Shown here piece after piece: positions 39,145 to 47,399 of a stretch of 64,000 bases of DNA. The notes under the pieces were generated by a model. The model saw only the letters and a program-made list of their open reading frames with translations, had not been told where the DNA came from and did not search any database. This DNA is from Streptomyces sp. SID13726. Its GTDB lineage: Bacteria > Actinomycetota > Actinomycetes > Streptomycetales > Streptomycetaceae. Positions within the stretch are counted from its first letter, which is position 1; each line of letters begins with the position of its first letter. A program made the position numbers and the translations under genes. The stretch lies in assembly GCF_010548375.1 (NCBI RefSeq), contig NZ_JAAGLY010000011.1, positions 1 through 64,000 of the forward strand, given 5' to 3'.

Positions 39145-39888
39145 CTATCTGGCGAAGACCTCGAAGGCCACGGCCGGCTTTCCGCCGAACCGCTCCCCCG
39201 TCGTCGTGGCGTGTCCGGTCAGGAAGGTCCGGACGTACGTCTCCGGGTCCTCGTCCGTCAACACCTCGATGTAGGTGCGGTGTTCGAGCAGCGAGCGCAC
39301 CGCCCGCTCCAGCCCTGGGGTCGCGTCGACCGCGTGGGTGGGGGTGGCGGAGCCGGCCACGGCGACCCAGCGGACGCCGTCCCACGGCTCCAGGCCCTGT
39401 TCCGTCAGTTCCGGGAAGATCCACCGGTTGCCCGCGTCCCCCGCCGCGTCCAGAGTGGCCCGGCCCACGGCCACGTGGTCGGGGGTGTTCCAGGCGACGC
39501 CGCCCCAGGTGTCGCGGTGGTTGAGGGTGATGACCAGCTCCGGCCGGTGGCGGCGGATCGCGGCGGCGATGTCCCGGCGCAGTGCGGTGCCGTACTCGAT
39601 CACTCCGTCCTTGTGGTCGAGGAACTCCACGGCCGACACGCCCACCACCGCGGCGCTCGCCCGCTGCTCCCGCTCGCGCAGCGGGCCGCACGTCGCGGGG
39701 TCCAGGGTGTCGATGCCGGCCTCGCCGCGGGTCGCGAGGACGTAGGTCACCTCTCGCCCCGCGTCGGTCCAGGCGGCGATCGCCGCCGAGCAGCCGTACT
39801 CCAGGTCGTCCGGGTGGGCGACCACCGCGAGGGCGCGGTGCCAGTCCTCGGGCATGGGCTGAAGCGGGGTGATGCGCGGCTCGGTCAT
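39145..39888 (-). CDS. PIG-L family LmbE-like deacetylase
   Basis: 247 residues. The metal-binding signature is VVAHPDDLEYGCSAAIA (HPDD), with the third ligand His in NTPDHVAVGRATLDA. Family members deacetylate N-acetylglucosaminyl groups of mycothiol precursors, bacillithiol precursors or antibiotics. Lacking neighbours from those pathways, this one cannot be assigned; mycothiol S-conjugate amidase (Mca) and MshB differ in surrounding motifs. No Shine-Dalgarno is seen, and TAGTCT ends 6 nt before the ATG, so the transcript may be leaderless. No signal peptide. Confidence 0.85.
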   Translation of the reverse strand: MTEPRITPLQPMPEDWHRALAVVAHPDDLEYGCSAAIAAWTDAGREVTYVLATRGEAGIDTLDPATCGPLREREQRASAAVVGVSAVEFLDHKDGVIEYGTALRRDIAAAIRRHRPELVITLNHRDTWGGVAWNTPDHVAVGRATLDAAGDAGNRWIFPELTEQGLEPWDGVRWVAVAGSATPTHAVDATPGLERAVRSLLEHRTYIEVLTDEDPETYVRTFLTGHATTTGERFGGKPAVAFEVFAR

Positions 39889-39916
39889 GTCCCGAGACTA
39901 GTCCGGGCCACTGACA

Positions 39917-41218
39917 TCAGGCCTCGTCGCGGGTGAGGGCGAGCAGCCGGTCCAGGACCCGGGGGCCGCCCGCGCGGACGCCGTCGTGCTCGAACTCGTC
40001 CGTCACCCAGCTGCGCAGACCGCGGACGGTGCGGGCCGTGCGCAGGGAGTGGACGGTGTCGACGTACATGTCGTCGTGGTAGACGGCGGCGGCGACCGGG
40101 ACCTCGTTGGCCGCGAGGCGGGCCGAGTCGTACAGGGGCTGCCAGTCGGTGCGGGCGGCGAGCAGTTCGGCGGTCTCGCGCAGCGGGCGCAGGGCCGGGT
40201 CGCATTCGAACGTCCAGGGGTGGACGGACTCGCCGGTGAACAGCAGCGGCTCGTCGCCCGCGAGCGCCTTGGCCGCGTCGAACTGCGGGAACTCGGCGCG
40301 CACCCGCTCGGCCGACCAGTCGGTGGGGCGCTCGTCCTGGGCGTAGATGATCTCGTGGACGAGGGCGTAGAGCGGGTGGGCGGCGTAGGAGAGGAGGCCC
40401 TGGATCTCCTCCTGGAACGCGTCGGACAGCTCGTGGCCGCGCGGGGTGCGGACGAAGGCGTCCTCGAGGAGGTGGTGCAGCCGGTGCGTGCCCTCGCTGC
40501 CGCCGAGGAGGATGCCGACGGACTGGAAGGCCTCCGCGGTCAGGCGGTAGCCGTTCGGCAGGGTCACTTCGCGGGTGAGGAGATGCTCGGCGATCCGGCG
40601 GGCCCGCTCGACGTCCATCGGGTAGCGGGCGTAGTGCGCGGCGACCTTGCGCTCGACGCGCGGGTAGGCGGCCCGGTAGACGTCGTCGGCGTGGGCGTCG
40701 AGGGAGGGCAGGCCGCCCGTGATGACGGCGGCGGCGAGGCCCTCGGGGGCCAGGGACAGATAGCTCGTCGCGCAGAAGCCGCCGAAGCTCTGGCCGAGGA
40801 CGGTCCAGGGGGCGCCGCCGGTGACCTGGGCGCGGATCGCCTCGCAGTCCCGGACGATGGAGTCGCCCCGGAAGCGGCTGAGGTAGTCGGCCTGTTCGGC
40901 GGGTCCGCCGCGCAGCGGGAGCGTCTGGCGGTTGGCGGGGCTGGAGTGGCCGGTGCCGCGCTGGTCGAGCAGCAGGACGCGGTACTCCTTCAGAGCACGG
41001 CCGAACCAGGCGCCCTTGCCGATGAAACGGTTCGCCCCGAAGCCGGGACCGCCCTGGAGATAGACCAGCCACGGCAGGTTCTGGCCCGCCTTGTCGCTCG
41101 CCACGGCCTCACGGGCGTAGAGCTCGATGGTCTCCCCGGCCGGGTCGGCGTGGTCGAGGGGGACGGTGAAGCGGCGGTCGGTGAGGACGAGGCCGGGCTG
41201 GCGGTAGGTCGCGGTCAA
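39917..41218 (-). CDS. Alpha/beta-hydrolase, S33 proline iminopeptidase-like
   Basis: 433 residues if the TTG at 41218 (GGGAG 5 nt upstream) is the start; the true start is uncertain. The oxyanion block LVYLQGGPGFGANRF (HGGPG-like, with Gln replacing His) and LLLDQRGTGHSSP precede the nucleophile elbow VLGQSFGGFCATSYL. The long insertion (cap) from about residue 190 to 330 is typical of S33 prolyl aminopeptidases. The C-terminal histidine is probably in VAAAVYHDDMYVDT. No signal peptide is seen, so a cytoplasmic aminopeptidase removing N-terminal proline is likely. It lies downstream of the LacI gene by 101 bp. Confidence 0.85.
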   Translation of the reverse strand: MTATYRQPGLVLTDRRFTVPLDHADPAGETIELYAREAVASDKAGQNLPWLVYLQGGPGFGANRFIGKGAWFGRALKEYRVLLLDQRGTGHSSPANRQTLPLRGGPAEQADYLSRFRGDSIVRDCEAIRAQVTGGAPWTVLGQSFGGFCATSYLSLAPEGLAAAVITGGLPSLDAHADDVYRAAYPRVERKVAAHYARYPMDVERARRIAEHLLTREVTLPNGYRLTAEAFQSVGILLGGSEGTHRLHHLLEDAFVRTPRGHELSDAFQEEIQGLLSYAAHPLYALVHEIIYAQDERPTDWSAERVRAEFPQFDAAKALAGDEPLLFTGESVHPWTFECDPALRPLRETAELLAARTDWQPLYDSARLAANEVPVAAAVYHDDMYVDTVHSLRTARTVRGLRSWVTDEFEHDGVRAGGPRVLDRLLALTRDEA

Positions 41219-41319
41219 CAGGGCTCCCGGGACGGACGGATTTTCGGACGCGTCCCAGTTCAGCACAGGTTCGTCCGCCGTCCGACCCCTTCGATCATGT
41301 AATCCTGCTGAATCCCGGA

Positions 41320-42345
41320 TCAGCGGGCCGCGAGGCTGGAGCGCCGGACCACCAGTTCGGGCTGGAGCACCACCCGGCGGTGTTCGTGCCGCTTGCCGGT
41401 GGTCTCCGCCTCGGTCTCCTCCAGCAGCAGCTCGGCGGCCAGCGCGCCCATGGTGACGGCGGGCTGGCGGACCGAGGTGAGCGGGACGGCCGCGGCGGCG
41501 GCGAACTCGATGTCGTCGTAGCCGACGATGGCGAGGTCGTCGGGGACCGTGATGCCGGCCGCGTACATGGCCTGAAGGACGCCGAGGGCGAGCAGGTCGT
41601 TGGCGCAGAACACCGCGGTCGGGCGGTCCGCGAGGCCGAGGAGGCGGGCACCGGCGTCCCGGCCGGCGGCCACGTCGAGCCGTTCGGTGGGCAGCTCGCG
41701 CAGGTGCTCGGGGCCCAGCCCCGCCTCGGCCAGCGCGTTCAGGGCGCCGGTACGGCGGTCGCGGACCTGGTTGAGTCCCGGCGGGCCGCTGACGTAGGCG
41801 ATGGAGCGGTGTCCGGCGTCCACGAGATGGCGTACGGCCAGGGCGCCGCCCGCGACGTCGTCGACGGAGACCGAGCACTCGGTGGTGCCCTCGGCGACCC
41901 GGTCGACCAGCACGAAGGGGATGCCGTGGCGCCGGAAGGTCTCGATGTTGCGGCCGGTCGCGTCGGCCGGGGTCAGCAGCACCCCGCGGACCCGCTGCTC
42001 GGCGAAGAGCGAGAGGTACTCGGCCTCCTCGCTCGCGCTCTGGGCGCTGTTGCAGACCATCACGCCGAGTCCGTCGTCGCGGGCGGCCCGCTCGGCGCCG
42101 CGGGCGACGTCGACGAAGAACGGGTTGCCCATGTCGAGGACGAGCAGCCCCATGATCCGGCTGCGCCCGGCGCGCAGCTGGCGCGCGGACTCGCTGCGGA
42201 CATAGCCGAGCCGGTCTATCGCGGACAGCACGCGCGCCCGGGTCTCGGTGGCGACGGAGTCCGGGCGGTTGATGACGTTCGAGACCGTGCCGACGGAGAC
42301 TCCGGCGGCGCGGGCGACGTCCTTGATACCCACCGACTGGGCCAT
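41320..42345 (-). CDS. LacI-family regulator, probable L-rhamnose regulon repressor
   Basis: 341 residues. The helix-turn-helix and hinge read GIKDVARAAGVSVGTVSNVINRPDSVATETRARVLSAIDRLGYVRSESARQLRAG. The periplasmic-binding-protein-like core has IMGLLVLDMGNPFFVDVARGAERAA and IVGYDDIEFAAAAAVPLTSVRQP. It lies at the downstream end of the rhamnose import operon. LacI-type boxes with consensus GTGAANSGWTTCAAC occur at the importer, isomerase and rhamnosidase promoters in this window. It most likely binds them and is released by L-rhamnose or a phosphorylated derivative (inference). Confidence 0.9.
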   Translation of the reverse strand: MAQSVGIKDVARAAGVSVGTVSNVINRPDSVATETRARVLSAIDRLGYVRSESARQLRAGRSRIMGLLVLDMGNPFFVDVARGAERAARDDGLGVMVCNSAQSASEEAEYLSLFAEQRVRGVLLTPADATGRNIETFRRHGIPFVLVDRVAEGTTECSVSVDDVAGGALAVRHLVDAGHRSIAYVSGPPGLNQVRDRRTGALNALAEAGLGPEHLRELPTERLDVAAGRDAGARLLGLADRPTAVFCANDLLALGVLQAMYAAGITVPDDLAIVGYDDIEFAAAAAVPLTSVRQPAVTMGALAAELLLEETEAETTGKRHEHRRVVLQPELVVRRSSLAAR

Positions 42346-42370
42346 CGGGCAGGGACCTCCAGGTAGACGA

Positions 42371-42413
42371 GGGGGCGGCCGGACGGCCTTCACATTATCG
42401 TCAGGCCGCCCCC
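42371..42413 (-). terminator. Hairpin between BNR gene and LacI gene
   Basis: GGGGGCGGCC (42371-42380) and GGCCGCCCCC (42404-42413) form a perfect 10-bp stem with a 23-nt loop. It may reduce read-through from the importer operon into the regulator gene. The loop contains GATAAT on the minus strand, which could be the -10 of the regulator's own promoter. There is no T-tract. Confidence 0.45.
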
Positions 42414-42427
42414 ACACCGATTTCCGG

Positions 42428-43852
42428 TCAGGCGGGCAGCGCGAAGTCCACGACGTGGAGCGCCGAGGGGGTCGTACCGCTCGACTTCTCCTGGTACATG
42501 AACGACAGCACGTTGTCCTGCGCGATCCGCATCTCGTCGATGACGACCTCGCCGAAGGCGTTGAGGCCGCTGCCGTCGAACAGGACCGTCCAGTCGGTGT
42601 ACCCGGACGCCTTGGAGGCGCCGGCGATCCGGCCGAACGGGAAGATCGCGTAGGCGTTGTCGTACTTGTCCAGGATCAGCTTGGTGCGCTGGCTGGAGCC
42701 GAGCACGACGGGGATCTCGGTCTTCTGCCAGGTGCCCGAGGAGTTCTTGCGGACGTGGAAGGCGCGGCCGTTGGCGGTGCGGTCGGCGACGTAGTTCGTC
42801 GTGCACTGACCGAAGCGGCCGGGGACGTAGCTGATGATCGCGTGCGGCAGGCCCGAGGAGTCCGTGAACTGGCTCTCCTGGTTCATCAGGGAGTGGTCCG
42901 GGTTCAGGGAGTCGATCACCAGACCGCTGTCGGTGACGGCGACCTTGTCGGAGCCGCCGGTGGTGCCGACGACGGTCCCGGCGTTGTTGCGCCAGGTGCG
43001 GCCGCGGTCGTCGGAGTAGACGTAGCCGGTGTCGTGGTTGGTGATGCCGCCGCTGTTGCACATCACGGCGCCGCTCTGCTCACGCCAGGTGAAGAAGGAG
43101 TGCAGCCGGCCGTTCTTGTCGTAGTCGATGCCGTGCAGGTACATGTTGCGGGCCGTCGAGGAGCCGTGCTCGCTGGTGTAGGTGCCGGTGGCGCTGGACC
43201 ACTCCCCGAGGTTGGTCCAGGTCGAACCGTCGTACTCCGCCAGGGCGTTGCGGCCGTTGCCGGATATGGCGACCCGGTAGCTGAGCTGGAGCCTGCCGTC
43301 GGGGGTGGCGACGAACTGCGGGTAGGTGAACTGCGAGGTGAGGGCCACGCCGTCCAGGCTCGTCTGTACGGCGCCGAAGACCGCCGAGGTCCAGGACGTG
43401 GACGCCGGGTTGTCGACGAGGCCCGCGATCGACTTCACGTAGAAGTAGCCGTCGCTGTGCGAGTCCATGTTGAGGTGCAGCCGGCCGTCGACCTTGGAGA
43501 CGCCCATGGAGATGACGTTGTGGGAGTCGCTGGACTTGAGCACGTGGGAGAGCGTGACCTTGGACCAGGTGGTACCGCCGAGGACCCGGCGGCCTACGAC
43601 CGCGTTGCCGGTGGAGGTGTACCAGACGGCGTACTGGTAGCCCTTGTAGGTCAGCAGGCCGTTCTTCTGGAACGAGTTGTTGTTGACCAGGCCGTCGTAG
43701 GAGACGAAGAAGATCGCCGTGCTGTCGAGCGTGGTGGTTCCGGTCCGGGTGACGGAGGGGCCGGGGTCGGCGGCGCGGGCCGTGCCGCCGGTGAGCGCGG
43801 AGGTGGACATGGCGGACACGATGGCACCTGCCAGCAGGGTGCGTCTTCTCAT
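42428..43852 (-). CDS. Secreted BNR-repeat (BNR-4) protein, candidate rhamnose-releasing polysaccharide lyase
   Basis: 474 residues from the ATG at 43852. The N-terminus MRRRTLLAGAIVSAMSTSALTGGTARA is a signal peptide with Tat-like arginines and an ARA-A cleavage site. The mature protein is a propeller with BNR-like repeats (DGRLHLNMDSHSDGYFYVKS, YVYSDDRGRTWRNNAGTVVG). The architecture fits the BNR-4 group that contains polysaccharide lyases acting on rhamnose-glucuronate linkages (ulvan or gum arabic type); the exact family cannot be fixed by eye. It sits last in the rhamnose importer operon, 32 bp after rhaM, so release of rhamnose outside the cell is a reasonable role. Confidence 0.7.
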   Translation of the reverse strand: MRRRTLLAGAIVSAMSTSALTGGTARAADPGPSVTRTGTTTLDSTAIFFVSYDGLVNNNSFQKNGLLTYKGYQYAVWYTSTGNAVVGRRVLGGTTWSKVTLSHVLKSSDSHNVISMGVSKVDGRLHLNMDSHSDGYFYVKSIAGLVDNPASTSWTSAVFGAVQTSLDGVALTSQFTYPQFVATPDGRLQLSYRVAISGNGRNALAEYDGSTWTNLGEWSSATGTYTSEHGSSTARNMYLHGIDYDKNGRLHSFFTWREQSGAVMCNSGGITNHDTGYVYSDDRGRTWRNNAGTVVGTTGGSDKVAVTDSGLVIDSLNPDHSLMNQESQFTDSSGLPHAIISYVPGRFGQCTTNYVADRTANGRAFHVRKNSSGTWQKTEIPVVLGSSQRTKLILDKYDNAYAIFPFGRIAGASKASGYTDWTVLFDGSGLNAFGEVVIDEMRIAQDNVLSFMYQEKSSGTTPSALHVVDFALPA

Positions 43853-43884
43853 GGATGCGGCTCCTGATGTCCTGATGGGGAGGG

Positions 43885-44205
43885 TCAGGCGAGGTGGAAC
43901 ACCTCGGTGAGCGGTTTCATCGCCTCGTCGGGGCGGGCTCCGTCGAGGGACTCGAAGAACTCGCCCATCTCGGCCTGCCAGCGGGCGTTGACCTCGGTGG
44001 CTTCCATGCCGGCCTGCGCGGCGGCGAAGTCCTCGGTCTCCAGATAGCCGACGAGCAGGCCGTCGTCGCGCAGGAAGAGCGAGTAGTTGTGCCAGCCGGT
44101 GGCCGAGAGTGCTTCGAGCATCTCGGGCCACACGGCGGCGTGGCGTTCGCGGTACTCGGCGAGCTTGTCCTGGCGGACCTTGAGCAGGAAACAGACGCGC
44201 TGCAT
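43885..44205 (-). CDS. rhaM: L-rhamnose mutarotase
   Basis: 106 residues, the standard RhaM size. The ferredoxin-like fold has the catalytic His22 in RERHAAVWPEML, the GWHNYSLFLRDDGLLVGYLE segment and a conserved ARWQAEM near the end. It interconverts alpha- and beta-L-rhamnose so that the isomerase receives the right anomer. It is encoded between the binding-protein gene (17 bp) and the secreted BNR gene (32 bp), clearly within the importer operon. Cytoplasmic. Confidence 0.96.
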   Translation of the reverse strand: MQRVCFLLKVRQDKLAEYRERHAAVWPEMLEALSATGWHNYSLFLRDDGLLVGYLETEDFAAAQAGMEATEVNARWQAEMGEFFESLDGARPDEAMKPLTEVFHLA

Positions 44206-44222
44206 GAAGTACCGCTCCCGTA

Positions 44223-45302
44223 CTAGAAGTTGAACTGGTCGATGTTCTTGGCGTTGAACACGGTCGGCTTGCCGAGGTTGATCACGCCGTCCTTGCCGAT
44301 GGTGTACGTCGTGCCGCCGGCCTTGAAGGTCTCGCCCTCGGCGCCGGTGATCTGACCGGAGGACAGGGCGACGGCGGTCTGCGCGGCCAGCGCGCCGAGC
44401 TTCGCCGGGTCCCACAGCTCGAAGGCGTCCACGGTGCCGTTCTTGACGTACTTGCGCATGTCGTTGGGGGTGCCGAGGCCGGTCAGCTTGACCTTGCCCT
44501 TGTACTTGGAGCCGGAGAGGTACTGGGCGGCGGCCTTGATGCCGACCGTGGTCGGGGAGATGATCCCCTTCAGGTTCGGGTACTCCTGGAGCAGGCCCTG
44601 GGTCTGCTGGAAGGACTGCTGGGCGTCGTCGTTGCCGTACGCGACCTTGACGAGCTTGATGTCCTTGTACTTGGCGTCCTTCAGCTCGTCCTTCATGAAG
44701 TCGATCCAGGTGTTCTGGTTCGTCGCGGTCTGCGCGGCGGACAGGATCGCGATCTCGCCCTTGTAGCCGATCTGCTCGGCGAGCAGCTGCACCTCGGTAC
44801 GGCCGAGGTCCTCGGCGGAGGCCTGCGAGACGAAGGCGTTGCGGCACTCCGGCTTGGTGTCGGAGTCGTAGGTGACGACCTTGATGTCGTTGCTCATGGC
44901 CTGCTTGAGCGCGGTGCACAGGGCGCCCGGGTCCTGCGCGGACACGGCCATCGCGTTGACCTGCTGCTGGGTGAGCGTGTTGACGTAGGAGACCTGACCG
45001 GCGGTGTCGGTGGCGCTGGAGGGACCGACCTCCTTGTACTTGGAGCCCAGCTCCTTCAGGGCCGCCTCGCCGCCCTTGTCGGCGGAGGTGAAATACGGGT
45101 TGTTGACCTGCTTGGGCAGGAACCCGACGGTCAGGCCCTTCTTGGTCGCCGCGTTCGGGTCGGCCTTGGCGGTGGAGGCGGCCGAGGCGCCGTCGTTCTC
45201 CACGTCCTTCTTGGTGGTGCCGCCGCAGGCGGTCAGGGCGAGGGCGAGGGAGGTGCCGGCGGCGAGGGCCGCACAGGTACGGCGGAGCGATGACTTGCGC
45301 AT
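44223..45302 (-). CDS. rhaS: L-rhamnose ABC transporter substrate-binding lipoprotein
   Basis: 359 residues. Lipoprotein signal with lipobox LALTACGG (Cys26). The type-I periplasmic-binding fold of the ribose/rhamnose class is shown by KKGLTVGFLPKQVNNPYFTSADKGGEAALKELG, then DPGALCTALKQAMSNDIKVVTYDSDT and GIISPTTVGIKAAAQYL. It should capture rhamnose at the outer membrane face and deliver it to the RhaP/RhaQ permeases encoded immediately upstream in the operon. An acidic/alanine linker separates the lipid anchor from the domain. Confidence 0.94.
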   Translation of the reverse strand: MRKSSLRRTCAALAAGTSLALALTACGGTTKKDVENDGASAASTAKADPNAATKKGLTVGFLPKQVNNPYFTSADKGGEAALKELGSKYKEVGPSSATDTAGQVSYVNTLTQQQVNAMAVSAQDPGALCTALKQAMSNDIKVVTYDSDTKPECRNAFVSQASAEDLGRTEVQLLAEQIGYKGEIAILSAAQTATNQNTWIDFMKDELKDAKYKDIKLVKVAYGNDDAQQSFQQTQGLLQEYPNLKGIISPTTVGIKAAAQYLSGSKYKGKVKLTGLGTPNDMRKYVKNGTVDAFELWDPAKLGALAAQTAVALSSGQITGAEGETFKAGGTTYTIGKDGVINLGKPTVFNAKNIDQFNF

Positions 45303-45355
45303 GACGGAACTTCCTTACGAGGTGAGCGGATACGAGGTTTCCTTGTGCGCCCGGC

Positions 45356-46366
45356 CTACGCGGCCGGTGTGGGCGCCTTGGACGCCGGCGTCGAGGCGGC
45401 CCGGCGGCCGGCCCTCGCAACCGAGATCTGCCGTGCGACCCGCGGGCCGAGCACGGAGAGGACGAGCAGGACGCCGGTCACGACGATCTGCGACTGTGCG
45501 GAGACGTCCTGGAGACTCATCACGTTCTGGAGGGCGCCGAGCAGGAAGACACCGGCGATGGCGCCGCCCAGGGTTCCCTTGCCGCCGTCGAAGTCGATGC
45601 CGCCGAGCAGCACCGCGGCGATGACGGAGAGTTCGAGACCGGTGGCGTTGTCGTAGCGGGCGCTGGCGTAGTGCAGGGCCCAGAAGATGCCGGTGAGCGA
45701 GGCCATCAGGCCGGTCACCGTGAACAGGATCAGCTTCTGCCGCTTGACCCGGATGCCGGCGAACCGCGCGGCCTCCTCGCTGGCTCCGGTCGCGAACGTG
45801 GACCGGCCGAACGGCGTGGCGTGCAGGACGACCACGGCGATCGCGAAGAGCACCAGGAACGGCAGGAAGGCCTGCGGGAGGAACGTGTCCCCGATCCGCC
45901 CGGCCGCGAAGTCCAGGTACTGCGTCGGGAAGTCGGTCACCGCGTCGGAGCCCAGCACGATCTGCGCGATGCCCCGGTAGGCGGCGAGGGTGCCGATGGT
46001 GACGGCGAGGGAGGGCAGCCCGAGCCGGGTCACGAGCAGCCCGTTGACGAGACCGCAGACCACGCCAAGCAGCAGGCAGATCGGGATGATCGCCTCGATC
46101 GTCAGGCCCTGGTTCCACAGGGCGCCCATCACCGCTCCGGACAGACCGGCGGTGGAGGCGACGGACAGGTCGATCTCGCCGGAGACCACGAGCAGGGTCA
46201 TGGGCAGGGCGATCAGCGCGATCGGCAGGGTGTTGCCGATCAGGAAGGACAGGTTCAGCGCGTTGCCGAAGCCGTCGACCGTGCCGAAGGACAGCAGCAG
46301 GACGACGATCAGGAGCGCGCCGACCACCGTGTCCCAGCGGATCGCACGCGTCAGGGAGTCAGGCAT
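45356..46366 (-). CDS. rhaQ: L-rhamnose ABC transporter permease
   Basis: 336 residues, about nine or ten transmembrane helices. It belongs to the BPD_transp_2 (RbsC-like) family: VSGEIDLSVASTAGLSGAVMGALWNQG near residue 60, GASEEAARFAGIRVKRQKLILFTVTGLMASLTG and LLGGIDFDGGKGTLGGAIAGVFLLGALQN. The start codon overlaps the stop of the other permease by 8 bp, so the two are translationally coupled and probably form a heterodimeric channel. The C-terminal tail is basic and alanine-rich. The rhaP/rhaQ labels could be exchanged. Confidence 0.92.
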   Translation of the reverse strand: MPDSLTRAIRWDTVVGALLIVVLLLSFGTVDGFGNALNLSFLIGNTLPIALIALPMTLLVVSGEIDLSVASTAGLSGAVMGALWNQGLTIEAIIPICLLLGVVCGLVNGLLVTRLGLPSLAVTIGTLAAYRGIAQIVLGSDAVTDFPTQYLDFAAGRIGDTFLPQAFLPFLVLFAIAVVVLHATPFGRSTFATGASEEAARFAGIRVKRQKLILFTVTGLMASLTGIFWALHYASARYDNATGLELSVIAAVLLGGIDFDGGKGTLGGAIAGVFLLGALQNVMSLQDVSAQSQIVVTGVLLVLSVLGPRVARQISVARAGRRAASTPASKAPTPAA

Positions 46367-47399
46367 GGCGGGCGTTCCTCTTCTTCAGGGCGGAGGCCAC
46401 CCGCAGCGCGACGACCCGGTCGACCGCGATGGCGAGGATGAGCAGGATGCCGTTGATCGCGAGCACCCAGACCGAGCTGACGCCGAGAGCGGGCAGCACA
46501 CTGTTGATGGACGTCAGCAGGAGGGCGCCGAGGGCCGCGCCGTAGACGCTGCCGGAGCCGCCGGTGAAGACGATGCCGCCGACCACGACCGCGCTGACGA
46601 CGGTCAGTTCGTAGCCGTTGCCGGTCCCGGAGTCGACGTTGCCGAACCGGGCGAGGTACATCGCGCCGGCGAGTCCTGCGAGGCCGCCGCAGAAGGTGTA
46701 GGCGGCGAGGATCCGCTTGCGCACCGGGATGCCGGCGAGCCGTGCGGCCTCGGGGTTGGAGCCGAGCGCGTACAGCTCGCGTCCGCTGCCGAAGTGCTTG
46801 AGGTAGTAGGCGGTGGCGATGAGCACCGCGAGTGCGATGAGGGCCAGGTAGGGCACCGCGGAGATGCCGCCGGAGCCGAAGTCGACGAAGCCGTCGGGGA
46901 GGTCGGCGGCCGTGATCTGGCGGGAGCCGACCCAGATCGAGTCGATGCCGCGGATGATGTAGAGGGTGCCGAGGGTGACCACGAGCGCGGGCACCTGGCC
47001 GAGGCTGACGAGCAGGCCGTTGAGCAGGCCGAAGCCGATGCCCAGCAGGACCGCGAGGAGGATCGCGACGACCGCGTTGCCGCCGCCGTGCAGATAGGTG
47101 CCGGCGGCGAAGGCGCTGATGCCGAGGGTGGAGCCGACCGACAGGTCGACGTTCCTGGTGATGACGACCAGCGACTGGCCGGTGGCCACCAGGACCAGGA
47201 TCGTGGCGTTCAGCAGCAGGTCCTTGATGCCCTGCTCGGTGAGGAAGTCGCTGTTCCCGATCTGGGTGACGACGATCATCACCAGGAAGACGACCAGGAT
47301 GGCCAGCTCGCGCATCTTGAAGACACGGTCGACCAGGCGGGTGCCGCTGGACTTGGGTACGTCGGTCACAGGGGCCTGGTTGGGAGTCGTCACCGTCAT
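46359..47399 (-). CDS. rhaP: L-rhamnose ABC transporter permease
   Basis: 346 residues from the ATG at 47399, which overlaps the ATPase stop by 4 bp (ATGA). A cytoplasmic N-terminal ~40 residues precede about ten membrane helices. Family signature motifs are VITRNVDLSVGSTLGISAFAAG, ALGSNPEAARLAGIPVRKRILAAYTFCGGLAGLAGAM and VVGGIVFTGGSGSVYGAALGALLLTSINS. It pairs with the adjacent permease and the double ATPase to form the importer. Cytoplasmic membrane. Confidence 0.93.
   Translation of the reverse strand: MTVTTPNQAPVTDVPKSSGTRLVDRVFKMRELAILVVFLVMIVVTQIGNSDFLTEQGIKDLLLNATILVLVATGQSLVVITRNVDLSVGSTLGISAFAAGTYLHGGGNAVVAILLAVLLGIGFGLLNGLLVSLGQVPALVVTLGTLYIIRGIDSIWVGSRQITAADLPDGFVDFGSGGISAVPYLALIALAVLIATAYYLKHFGSGRELYALGSNPEAARLAGIPVRKRILAAYTFCGGLAGLAGAMYLARFGNVDSGTGNGYELTVVSAVVVGGIVFTGGSGSVYGAALGALLLTSINSVLPALGVSSVWVLAINGILLILAIAVDRVVALRVASALKKRNARHA

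Noticed and set aside
41219..41319. Possible operator between LacI and S33 peptidase genes
   Set aside because: Only short direct repeats (GGAT) are visible; no match to the rhamnose boxes.
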